Positions 28,701 to 35,986 of a stretch of 64,000 nt of DNA are shown in pieces. The notes beneath the pieces are model-generated. The model searched no databases. It saw nothing but the letters and a program-made list of their open reading frames with translations, and was not told the origin of the DNA. Both the position numbers and the translations under genes were made by a program. The stretch covers positions 202,966 to 266,965 of the forward strand of contig CAVYUC010000033.1 of NCBI GenBank assembly GCA_963771595.1, written 5' to 3'. Source of the DNA: CAVYUC01 sp963771595. Lineage in GTDB: Bacteria; Bacteroidota; Bacteroidia; Bacteroidales; Prolixibacteraceae. Within the stretch, counting starts at the first letter, position 1; each line of letters starts with the position of its first letter.

Positions 28701-28853
28701 TATCTTACAGCGACTAACCTGTTTACACTTACAAATTATTCAGGATACGATCCGGATTTTATATATATGAATTCTCCTTTCTACATGGGAGTTGATTATG
28801 GTAAAATGCCACAAACAAAAACGTTCATTATTGGCTTAAACTTAGATTTATAA
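25734..28853 (+). CDS. SusC/RagA-family TonB-linked outer-membrane transporter (pair 2)
   Basis: 1039 residues from the ATG at 25734, with a signal peptide ending VVAQ. The regulatory-like domain (LNITGVVTESGTGLPLEQ) is followed by a plug with the signature YMNIRGISSIYANSE and PLLLIDGMIYD, then the barrel, ending KTFIIGLNLDL. It is diverged from the first SusC of the operon (shorter, with different plug details), so the two pairs probably take different ligands or sizes. The partner SusD begins 10 bp downstream. Confidence 0.95.
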   Translation: MTKRNLYSTCLSLITMLFVIIGAQPVVAQTAELNITGVVTESGTGLPLEQVSVSVASTGNVAKTNENGEFSIAIPDLNSELIFNYPGYTRRNIFLHNREFVKVALVSEEYGSFDDSYSSPNGKSTIKNTVYSVSSLTGDELSYSTVTSSDQILQGKVPGLNVTQQSGMPGHRTYMNIRGISSIYANSEPLLLIDGMIYDYNYAGYSLMEGYSLNPFDVLDIEDIKDISVLKSGTSYLGSASSNGVIYINTEQQSEASTIMKFSSYGGITMMPKKQELLDASQFRNYFNEMLNSRGYAGDQINSMYPWLNGDESSEDFYRYNNNTDWQDEIYEPATVSKFHFFLKGGDEIATYNISTGYLSHQGIYENSSYSRYNLRINGQINISDKFTIIPNAKLSLADSKLANQGPSAWKNPILASLLKSPLMASYAKDEITGTELDYLDDVGAFDVSNPKAIITNAQGSNRNYHFLSSITAQYRFNEHFTISTLLGINFNNSRENIFLPDLGMVQIDSAYNSPGDFIYELRSTQNHSNITYSTSTPSGHSFRLTGGFRYMENSYKYNLSTDLNTPSDDFKSLGQGSQFSFLRSTIGDNRGLSWVSYYSDLNYNFRNKYLLNATVSYDGNSAVNENSRYNLYPSVGLGWRLSSEGFLNESTWLEELKLRASYSITGNMYSSVYDNSKLYYTDRRLNGMGVLIRESIPNEDLELEKKSTVNVGLDLSMFRQLVNFHVDVYNAKVDNLIIKQELPASYGYTSYFNNGGKLDISGFEVSMDTRLQVRNLVWTLGASVSQVISTVNSLSFINPDMYNIVTSLDVAEFVTSEGNPVNSYYGYKTNGLISESDGTVIGPKGVPMQAGDIKFVDKNSDGIINDNDKMIIGDPNPEFFGGISTSLSYKNIRLSAMINYSVGNDAFSYVRYKTEAMDSYANQSVAVLDHWTPSNTGGTFPGMAYGDPTGNTVFSDRWIEDASYARLGQLTLSYDIPPIQGFVKGIGIYLTATNLFTLTNYSGYDPDFIYMNSPFYMGVDYGKMPQTKTFIIGLNLDL

Positions 28854-28863
28854 TAGCTAAAAC

Positions 28864-30423
28864 ATGTTTAAAATGGAAAAGAGTTCAACTAAATCAATAT
28901 ATTTTAGGGCTATTTTGGGTATTCTCCTTGTTACTGCATTTGGTTGTAAAGATGAGTTTTTTGAACAAAAGGCAGGAGACAGAATTACACCGGAACAGCA
29001 TTATCAATCAATGATAGATGCGTCAGTATCCACTCAGGGCCCCATTGCATTATTACAGGATGTCATGCCCAATCTGATTATGCTCGATGGTTTGCGATCA
29101 GATATGCTGGAAGTTACACCCAATGCAAATTCCTATTTCAACGAGATTTATAACCAATCGATATCGAAGGATAATCCGGTTATTGATCCCTCGGGTTTGT
29201 ACAAAGTAATCATTAATGTGAACGAAATTCTGGCAAATATCGACGTTCTTTCCCAGAGAGACAGGGAATACAACGAACTGGTAGCAACCGCCTTAAAAGG
29301 TGGATTGGTTACACTCCGCTCGTGGAGTTATTTTACCCTTGTCCGTTTATATGGCAATGTGGCCCTAATCGACGGCAACATGTCATCCATCCCCGATAAT
29401 TCTTCCCAAACCCGAATCAGTAAAGATGAATTAATACCGATGCTGATTGAAGAGTTGCTGCCTTACGTGGAGGAATCGAGTACCGATCTTGTTGAATACA
29501 GCATCGAGCACTACATGAATACCAAAGCGCTTTTAGGCCAGTTATATCTTGAAATGAATAATTATTCTGAAGCTGCACGCTATCTGAAACTTGCCTGCGA
29601 AAGTTTTCTGAATGATCCGTCTCTGTACAAAGTTGACAGATCGTACCAGAACGAAGCATGGGGGGCTATTTTTCTGAATGCCGAATCAAACGGATTGGAG
29701 AATATTTCTGTGATTCCTTACTCGCGTGCAGAGGATCAATATAATCCGTTACCTAAATGGCTTGGTTTTGATTATGACTATATGGCCCGGCCAACTTCCA
29801 TTGTAATTGATTCATTTTTCGCACAGGTAAATGCAGCCGGAGATACCCTGGATTTATACCGGACAGCATTCACCCTGGGTTTTCAAATGGCGATAGTTGA
29901 CTCTTCCATCGTTTATTTGAATCCGGAAGTTAGAAAATATGCAGTTGATCAAAATGATCCATTCAGTTCGGATATTATTATATCGCGTGCTGCAGACCTG
30001 CATTTGTTACTGGCAGAGGCTTACAACAGAATGGGGGATGAAACATCGCAGAAATATGCGCTCATGTTGCTGAACCAGGGGGTAAACAGCACGAATCCCA
30101 AGCCTGCAGAATTTTCAAGATGGTCACGAAATCTTGGAATCAGGGGACGGGCTTATTTAAGTTCGAGAGAAGTACCGGAAAGAGACAGTATTCCGTTACA
30201 GGAACGCATTGTAATGATTGAGGATGCAATTATTGCAGAAAGAGCGCTGGAACTGGCTTATGAAGGAAAACGCTGGTTCGATTTGGTTCGCATTGCCGAA
30301 CGAAGGAATGACCCGTCATTTCTTGCAGACAAAGTTGCAGAGAAATACAAAGGGAACGGTAATTACGAAGCAATCCGCAACAAATTAATGAATCCTGAAA
30401 ACTGGTATTTGCCATTCGAATAG
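28864..30423 (+). CDS. SusD/RagB-family substrate-binding lipoprotein (pair 2)
   Basis: 519 residues, with a signal peptide and lipobox AFGC (Cys28) followed by KDEFFEQKAGD. Family features are LRSWSYFTLVRLYGNVALI, the TPR-like segments around YMNTKALLGQLYLEMNNY, and the C-terminal ERALELAYEGKRWFDLVRI and PENWYLPF. It is a divergent SusD but complete. It ends the six-gene operon and is followed by a terminator at 30463. Confidence 0.93.
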   Translation: MFKMEKSSTKSIYFRAILGILLVTAFGCKDEFFEQKAGDRITPEQHYQSMIDASVSTQGPIALLQDVMPNLIMLDGLRSDMLEVTPNANSYFNEIYNQSISKDNPVIDPSGLYKVIINVNEILANIDVLSQRDREYNELVATALKGGLVTLRSWSYFTLVRLYGNVALIDGNMSSIPDNSSQTRISKDELIPMLIEELLPYVEESSTDLVEYSIEHYMNTKALLGQLYLEMNNYSEAARYLKLACESFLNDPSLYKVDRSYQNEAWGAIFLNAESNGLENISVIPYSRAEDQYNPLPKWLGFDYDYMARPTSIVIDSFFAQVNAAGDTLDLYRTAFTLGFQMAIVDSSIVYLNPEVRKYAVDQNDPFSSDIIISRAADLHLLLAEAYNRMGDETSQKYALMLLNQGVNSTNPKPAEFSRWSRNLGIRGRAYLSSREVPERDSIPLQERIVMIEDAIIAERALELAYEGKRWFDLVRIAERRNDPSFLADKVAEKYKGNGNYEAIRNKLMNPENWYLPFE

Positions 30424-30462
30424 AAGCTCCTTCCCAAAAAAATAACCTAGAATAAAAAAAGT

Positions 30463-30490
30463 GGCTGTCTCAAAAGGGCAGCCTTTTTTT
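30463..30490 (+). terminator. Terminator of the FAS1-SusC-SusD operon
   Basis: GGCTGTCT and GGGCAGCC pair over 8 bp (with wobbles) around a CAAAA loop and are followed by seven T. The sequence is nearly the mirror copy of the terminator at 30970-30997. Confidence 0.85.
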
Positions 30491-30500
30491 GGCTACTGGA

Positions 30501-30970
30501 TGAATGTTATGAATGCATGAATGCATGAATGCGTGAATGCTTTATTGCTTAAATGCCTGAATGCTTAAATTCATTGGCCTCCGGAAGAGAAGGTTCTGAA
30601 GCATTTTCTTTGCTGTTTCGGCAATACAAACAATATACCAACCATATACCAACTATATACCACCGATATGAAATCGCGAACCAACCCCGTCCATGGTATA
30701 GGGAAGGTATGGTGAATACCGGTATAAAACTGCTTTGAAAGAAGTACAACTTCTAATCTGTGGTCATGCATTGATGCATTGCTCCATTAAGAAATGCATG
30801 AATGCATAAATGCGCAATTGAAAGAATGGTCCTCCGGTCTTTTGATTTATGCATTGTTGCAATAAAAAATGCATGAATGCTTAAATGCATGAATGCTTAA
30901 ATAAATTCCCCGATGCTTGACTACTTATTCATGCATTAATGCCTTTATGCATTGTTGCATTGTTGCATTA
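30501..30970. repeat. Cluster of degenerate 8-nt tandem repeats (TGAATGCN type) with an 11-nt repeat core
   Basis: Four patches keep an exact 8-nt period with a conserved AATGC core. They are 30501-30573 (TGAATGCA, TGAATGCA, TGAATGCG, TGAATGCT, TTATTGCT, TAAATGCC, TGAATGCT), 30764-30818, 30848-30902 and 30926-30970. The last patch runs in the opposite orientation (GCATTAAT, GCCTTTAT, GCATTGTT, GCATTGTT). Between the first two is an 11-nt repeat (30638-30670). Small open frames in both strands of the core (about 60 codons) look like chance products of the repeats. No gene is called in this 600-bp gap. Confidence 0.8.
30638..30670 (+). repeat. 11-nt tandem repeat CCAACYATATA
   Basis: CCAACCATATA, CCAACTATATA and CCACCGATATG follow each other with an 11-nt period, and an earlier half unit (ACAATATA) precedes them. 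GGTATA words at 30696-30725 are complementary, so the core could fold on itself. Confidence 0.7.
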
Positions 30971-30997
30971 AAAAAGGCTGCCTCAAATGAGACAGCC
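30970..30997 (-). terminator. Terminator of the CBM9-like gene
   Basis: On the minus strand GGCTGTCTC and GAGGCAGCC pair around ATTT and run into six T. It begins 27 bp beyond the stop of the gene at 31024. Confidence 0.88.
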
Positions 30998-31023
30998 TCC
31001 ATATTAAAAATATCTTAAAAGGA

Positions 31024-32803
31024 CTATTTTACAAACTTGACAACAGTGTCATTGGCTTTTACAAAATACAATCCTTTTGAGTAGTTGCTTACATCAAATA
31101 CATGATGTGTTCCGTTCACTCTGATTTCTTCCATTTTCATTCCGATATTGTTGTAAATAGCAACAACTGTATTCGGAGTAGTAAGAGAAATATTCAATAC
31201 AGATACTGCAGGATTAGGATACACTTTGAATGATTCAACTTTATTCTGTGCAATTCCTGTAGAATTATCAACCAGTTCCATATCAGCTTCGCTAATCAAA
31301 ATCACGCTGTCGATGTAGGTAACAACACCTGACTGGGCAAGCATAATGTTAATTTTCTGGTCGGTATTATCTACTATCTGATCAAATACAACATCAAACT
31401 CATACCAGGTAGGCACGGTAGTCACATCAAAAGTCCAGTCTGAACGGCCGTTAGCAGCTCTTGGATCGGTTGAAGCGCCGTAACGATTATTACCATTACC
31501 TGCTATATCTTCAAAATCCACGTTAAAAGCCCTATCTTCATCTGCCCAGGCTTTAAACTTAAAGATGTAAGGAATATCCGCTTCAGCGTCCAACCCATTC
31601 TGGTTGAACTGATATTGCCAAACATCAGCAGCTTCAACCGGTGTGGCAACAGCAACACCATCAATCACCTGTGGTAACGGTGCATTGGCGTCTCCGCCCC
31701 AGCCACTCCAGTAAGTAGCGGTACCATCTTCTTTTACCATATTAAAATCACCGTTTTTAATCACATTCAAATCCATTAACCCGGGAACCTGGCCGCTGAT
31801 TGCAACTTCCACTGTGTTGGAGAAGATGAAACCATCAGCCGAAGTAGCGTAAACTTCAACAACTCCATCCATAACAGGCGTAATTACACCGCTTGAATTA
31901 ATGCTTGCCCTGGCAGTACTTCCTTCTGGTATATCCAAATACCATTTCAACTGTTTGTTGGTAGCATCTTCCGGTAGAATTTCAGCCTGAATTTGCAATG
32001 TTTGGCCGTCTTCTGTAATACTACCACCTGTTAAAGTGATTTCGTCAACTGGAATCGGTGCATCCGCGCCGTCAAAAGTAATGTGGCCTGCTCCGTCCAT
32101 ACTTGACCAATTTTCACCCGTATTTACTCCCAGAGATCCGTCATTCGACCAGACCATACGATTACGGGCTCCACCTTCGTCAACATCCCGGTCGGCAACG
32201 CTAACATCAAAACCTATTGTAGTTGAAAGATCAGCGTCAGCACCATTTTCATCTAACAATACACTCCATGGAATAAAATACTCCAACGGTATAACTTGGA
32301 TCCTGTACATTGTATGCCCAAACTACTCCATTGTCTTCGGTAGTTGGAGTACCGTCAATTATGCTGGCATCAGGTGGACGTGAGGCAAACTGATAATGGC
32401 CGGTTGCATTGCCATTTGTCGGTCCCTGACCATCTTCGAGGGTGTAGTTGACATCGAAATAGATCTCAATTTTGTCATATTCCCATTCATTAGCACCTGT
32501 ACCGGCATAAAACGGCATCCACACATCATCAGCAACAGTAACATAAACATACATACCGTCATCAGTATACAAAGCCTGCCATGTGGTTTCACCTTCAACA
32601 CCAACAGATGGAGTTTCCGTGCCGAATGGTTTTGCAATGTTGTACACATTGGCTCCTGCTTCTGTATAAACATCATCCAGCACACCATCAATGGTTGGTG
32701 CATCTGATCCTTCCGGAACCTGAATAATTATGCCTTCTTCTTGCTGTGCAAACAGCACTGAGGCAAAAAATACACTTAAAAGTAAAGTAAAGATTCTTTT
32801 CAT
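31024..32803 (-). pseudogene. T9SS-secreted CBM9-like / Ig-like protein, broken by a +1 frameshift
   Basis: Two overlapping frames make a protein of about 593 residues. The first frame (from 32803) has a signal peptide (to LFAQ) and a CBM9/DOMON-like domain (APTIDGVLDDVYTEA, MYVYVTVADDVW, YDKIEIYFDVN). It shifts near DPSYTVG. The next frame continues EYFIPWSVLLDENG, so deletion of one G in TTGGAG (plus-strand 32281-32286) would restore TVEYFIPWS. Then follow a bacterial Ig-like (Big2) domain (about 260-335), a CenC-like sandwich (340-500) and a T9SS CTD (VYPNPAVSVL to TVVKFVK). The length is 3n+1. As read, the product loses its sorting domain. Likely role: surface glycan binding. Confidence 0.75.
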
Positions 32804-33282
32804 AATTTTTTTTTTAGTGAGTAATTAAATTAATATTTGTTTGATAGTGAATGATATAAACGTAATGAAATCTTGTGTTTTGCAATCCTGATTTTTAATC
32901 TAAAAGCAATAAAACCTTAGCTTACGAATGTAAGAATTTATTGTAATAAAAAAAACATATACCGCTTTTTACACTGGTTCTACCGCAATTATCATCACAG
33001 ATACCGCTTAATAATTTAATTTAAACAGCATAGCGTGCTTATTTAAGGACTTATGTTTCATATCTGCTTATATTGCTTTATTATGCGTAATTATTTTTAA
33101 GAAAACTAAAAACAGTACAATAGCTGCAATCAGCTTAAAAGTTGTGAGGAGACTTATCTTCAACCCATTCATTTCAACGTTTAATTAGATTTCGAAAGCT
33201 AAGAAATCTGTATTGAATTACAAAATTAAAACATCAGGTCCCAAAAGCATGATAAGGAGAACATTTCCGTAACAAATAAAAT
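32804..33282. other. Divergent intergenic region between the CBM9-like and DUF362 genes
   Basis: About 480 bp of AT-rich DNA holding the promoters of two divergent genes. I find no exact TAnnTTTG box with a matching -33 on either strand, no repeat and no supported gene. Confidence 0.5.
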
Positions 33283-35877
33283 ATGGCTATTATTACAGCC
33301 CAAATTCAAGGAACCAATACTATGAAGATGAAATTTTCCTGGTCGAAATTTAAATCATCCAAAACATACCTTATTATTATCGGATTATCGGCTACGCTTT
33401 GGTTTTTAATCCGTGTCATCCAAAAACCCAGTCGCGCACATTATCCATGCATGCAGGCTGCAGCGCCTTTAATGTCGTCGTTTGTAATTTATTTACTGGG
33501 TATCAGTGGTGCTGTTTTTTCTTTTCGTAAATTTAAAAAAGCAGTGTATAATTCGCGTTATCTGGTGGGTTCGCTGTTTCTCCTTTTGGCAATTGTTTCC
33601 TTTGCATTCATTTTTTTGAATGAAAACAAAACAGCAGTGGCCGATGCCCTAAATCCGGTTGACAACACTTTTCCGGTTGCATCAAACGAGCCGGTTGGTG
33701 TGGCACAGGGATTATTTCCGGGCCGTGTGGTTTGGGTACATGACCCGCAGGCTACCAACGAAAATTATGTTCCGAAAAGCAACAGCTCCGACTTTTGGTA
33801 CACCGACAGGAACGCTGATGAAGAAGTTATAAAAAAAATGTTGTCTCAATCGATAAAGGAATATGCCGGCACCAGTAACATTTCGGATGCATGGGATGCC
33901 ATCTTTAAGGCATTTAATAAATCGCACGGACGCGGCGAAGTGGGATATACTGCCGGAGAAAAAATCGCCTTCAAAATAAACCTTACAAATCAGGGCAGCA
34001 GCGACAGTCAACGGCCAATGCGTATGGATGTCGCCCCGCAGCTTTTAAATGCAATCCTGCACGAATTGGTTGACAATGCCGGCGTTGCGCAAAGCGATAT
34101 CATTATGGGCGACCCGTACCGCGAATTCAGGCATGAATACGACTACCTGGTGAAGCGCGAATTTCCGGATGTATATTATGTAGACGGGAATGGCGGTCAG
34201 GGAGTGCATAAAACTGTACCTTCAGAAGACGAAGTATTGGTTTTCAGCGATAAAAAATACAAATCTACACTGCCGAAACAATATTTGGATGCAACTTATT
34301 TGATTAATATTCCTTGCCTAAAATCGCACAACGAAGGCGGAATTACACTAATTGCCAAAAACCACCAGGGTTCCTTCCTTGAAAAAGGCGATGATCCGGC
34401 CAGCCAGTACGCTATAAATATGCATTATTGTTTACCGGCAAACAGCCGTGGCAGCAAGAAATACAGACATACTGTTGATTATATGGGACACAAAGATACC
34501 GGAGGAAAAGGGCTGCTCTACATTGTGGATGGAATCTGGGGCGGCGAAAGCTGGGAAGGCTGGATTAAAAAATTTAAATCGGCTCCGTTTAACAATGATT
34601 ACCCCAACTCCATTTTTGTAGGTCAGGACCCGGTGGCACTGGAATCGGTTTGCTACGATGTGCTGTTCCACGAATATGACGTGGACGACAGCAAACAGGA
34701 TTATCCCATCCGGTACAAAACCGAAATAGCCGATTACCTTTCGCAATGTGCCAGCAGCGATTTCTGGCCCGACGATATCACTTACGATCCGGAAGGTGAC
34801 GGAACTCCAATTGAAAGTCTGGGTGTTTTCGAACACTGGAATAATCCTACTGACCGGAAGTACTCACGGAATCTGGGAACTGGAGATGGAATTGAATTGA
34901 AATACCTGAAATCAATACATGGCCTCACACAAAACAATACCATTTTCAGTTACCGTTCAAAAACTCCGGTAACTATTGACGGGCAGGCCACCGAAGAATG
35001 CTGGGCAAATGCAGAATGGTATGCCATCGACCAGGTTTGGATTCCATGGAATGCCACCATGAAAGCAGGCGATTTCGAAGGCCGCTATAAGGTGGCATGG
35101 GACGAAGATTACCTGTATGTGCTGGTGGAAGTGGTGGATGATATGTTATCGGATGATCATATTAATCCGCTTCAAAACTGGTGGGACGATGATTGCGTGG
35201 AGGTTTTCATTGACGAAGACCGTTCCATGGGCAATCATGAACGTAACAACAATGCTTTTGCCTACCATACAAGTTTATTTTACGATGCTGTGGATTTAAA
35301 TTCTTCCGGGCAGGGCATCAATTACAAAAACAACATCGAAGTTAAAATGGATACGGTTGACCAAAATACCTACCTGTGGGAATTCGCCATTAAAAATTAC
35401 GATGCTTCCTTCAACATTAACAATCCGGAAGCCAGTCGCGTAAAGCTGGAGGCAAATAAAAAGATGGGATTTGCCATTGCCTACTGCGACAACGATGAAA
35501 CCAATGCACGTGAAAATTTTATCGGGTCAATGGTAATGACACAATCAACGTCCAACGACATGTATAAAAATGCCGATCACTTCGGCCTGATGGTATTAAT
35601 CGATCCGGATAATACGACCAACGCTGTAAGAACAAAACAAAACCTTGATGTAAAGATTTATCCGGTTCCTGCAAAGAATTATTTAACGGTTCAAACATTG
35701 TCCTCCGGAGCAGAAAGCCGGGTTTCGGTAATCACTCTTTCCGGCAAGGTGGTTAAAAGTGAATCTTTCATTGGTTCAGTCCATACCATCAATATGAATG
35801 ATTTGGAACCTGGAAACTACGTGGTGAAAATAACACAGGGAAATAAATTTTATTCCCAAACAATCGTAAAACAATAG
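33283..35877 (+). CDS. Membrane-anchored DUF362 protein with CBM9-like and T9SS sorting domains
   Basis: 864 residues from 33283 (an ATG at 33322 is also possible). The N-terminus has no ordinary signal peptide but three hydrophobic segments (about 28-46, 60-81 and 93-112). A DUF362 domain follows (about 135-550), with NIPCLKSHNEGGITLIAKNH and the DPVALESVCYDVL segment. Next come a CBM9-like domain (about 565-790, VTIDGQATEECWANAEWY, DDCVEVFIDEDRS) and a T9SS CTD (VKIYPVPAKNYL to YSQTIVKQ). DUF362 has no firmly known activity. Membrane helices and an outer-membrane sorting domain in one chain are hard to reconcile. Neighbouring genes encode another CBM9-like protein and a CotH protein. Confidence 0.8.
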   Translation: MAIITAQIQGTNTMKMKFSWSKFKSSKTYLIIIGLSATLWFLIRVIQKPSRAHYPCMQAAAPLMSSFVIYLLGISGAVFSFRKFKKAVYNSRYLVGSLFLLLAIVSFAFIFLNENKTAVADALNPVDNTFPVASNEPVGVAQGLFPGRVVWVHDPQATNENYVPKSNSSDFWYTDRNADEEVIKKMLSQSIKEYAGTSNISDAWDAIFKAFNKSHGRGEVGYTAGEKIAFKINLTNQGSSDSQRPMRMDVAPQLLNAILHELVDNAGVAQSDIIMGDPYREFRHEYDYLVKREFPDVYYVDGNGGQGVHKTVPSEDEVLVFSDKKYKSTLPKQYLDATYLINIPCLKSHNEGGITLIAKNHQGSFLEKGDDPASQYAINMHYCLPANSRGSKKYRHTVDYMGHKDTGGKGLLYIVDGIWGGESWEGWIKKFKSAPFNNDYPNSIFVGQDPVALESVCYDVLFHEYDVDDSKQDYPIRYKTEIADYLSQCASSDFWPDDITYDPEGDGTPIESLGVFEHWNNPTDRKYSRNLGTGDGIELKYLKSIHGLTQNNTIFSYRSKTPVTIDGQATEECWANAEWYAIDQVWIPWNATMKAGDFEGRYKVAWDEDYLYVLVEVVDDMLSDDHINPLQNWWDDDCVEVFIDEDRSMGNHERNNNAFAYHTSLFYDAVDLNSSGQGINYKNNIEVKMDTVDQNTYLWEFAIKNYDASFNINNPEASRVKLEANKKMGFAIAYCDNDETNARENFIGSMVMTQSTSNDMYKNADHFGLMVLIDPDNTTNAVRTKQNLDVKIYPVPAKNYLTVQTLSSGAESRVSVITLSGKVVKSESFIGSVHTINMNDLEPGNYVVKITQGNKFYSQTIVKQ

Positions 35878-35931
35878 ATGCTGTTTACAGGATGAATCAG
35901 TATTCATATTTCAGCAAAAACTTAAATGTTC

Positions 35932-35963
35932 CTGTTTTTACCGGAATTCCGGTGAGTAAACAG
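35932..35963. promoter_or_regulatory. Interrupted 32-nt palindrome upstream of the CotH gene
   Basis: ACCGGAATTCCGGT (35940-35953) is a perfect 14-bp palindrome. Outer arms CTGTTT (35932-35937) and AAACAG (35958-35963) extend the symmetry. It ends 23 bp before the ATG at 35987. It could be an operator or a weak terminator of the DUF362 gene; there is no T run. Confidence 0.35.
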
Positions 35964-35986
35964 AACCGGCAATATCAATTTTACCG

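Noticed and set aside
30549..30771. Three overlapping 60-66-codon open frames, both strands
   Set aside because: They lie wholly inside the tandem-repeat element, have no signal, domain or start context, and arise from the repeat period.
30501..30970. Possible CRISPR array
   Set aside because: Units of 8 and 11 nt follow each other without spacers; no cas genes in the window.
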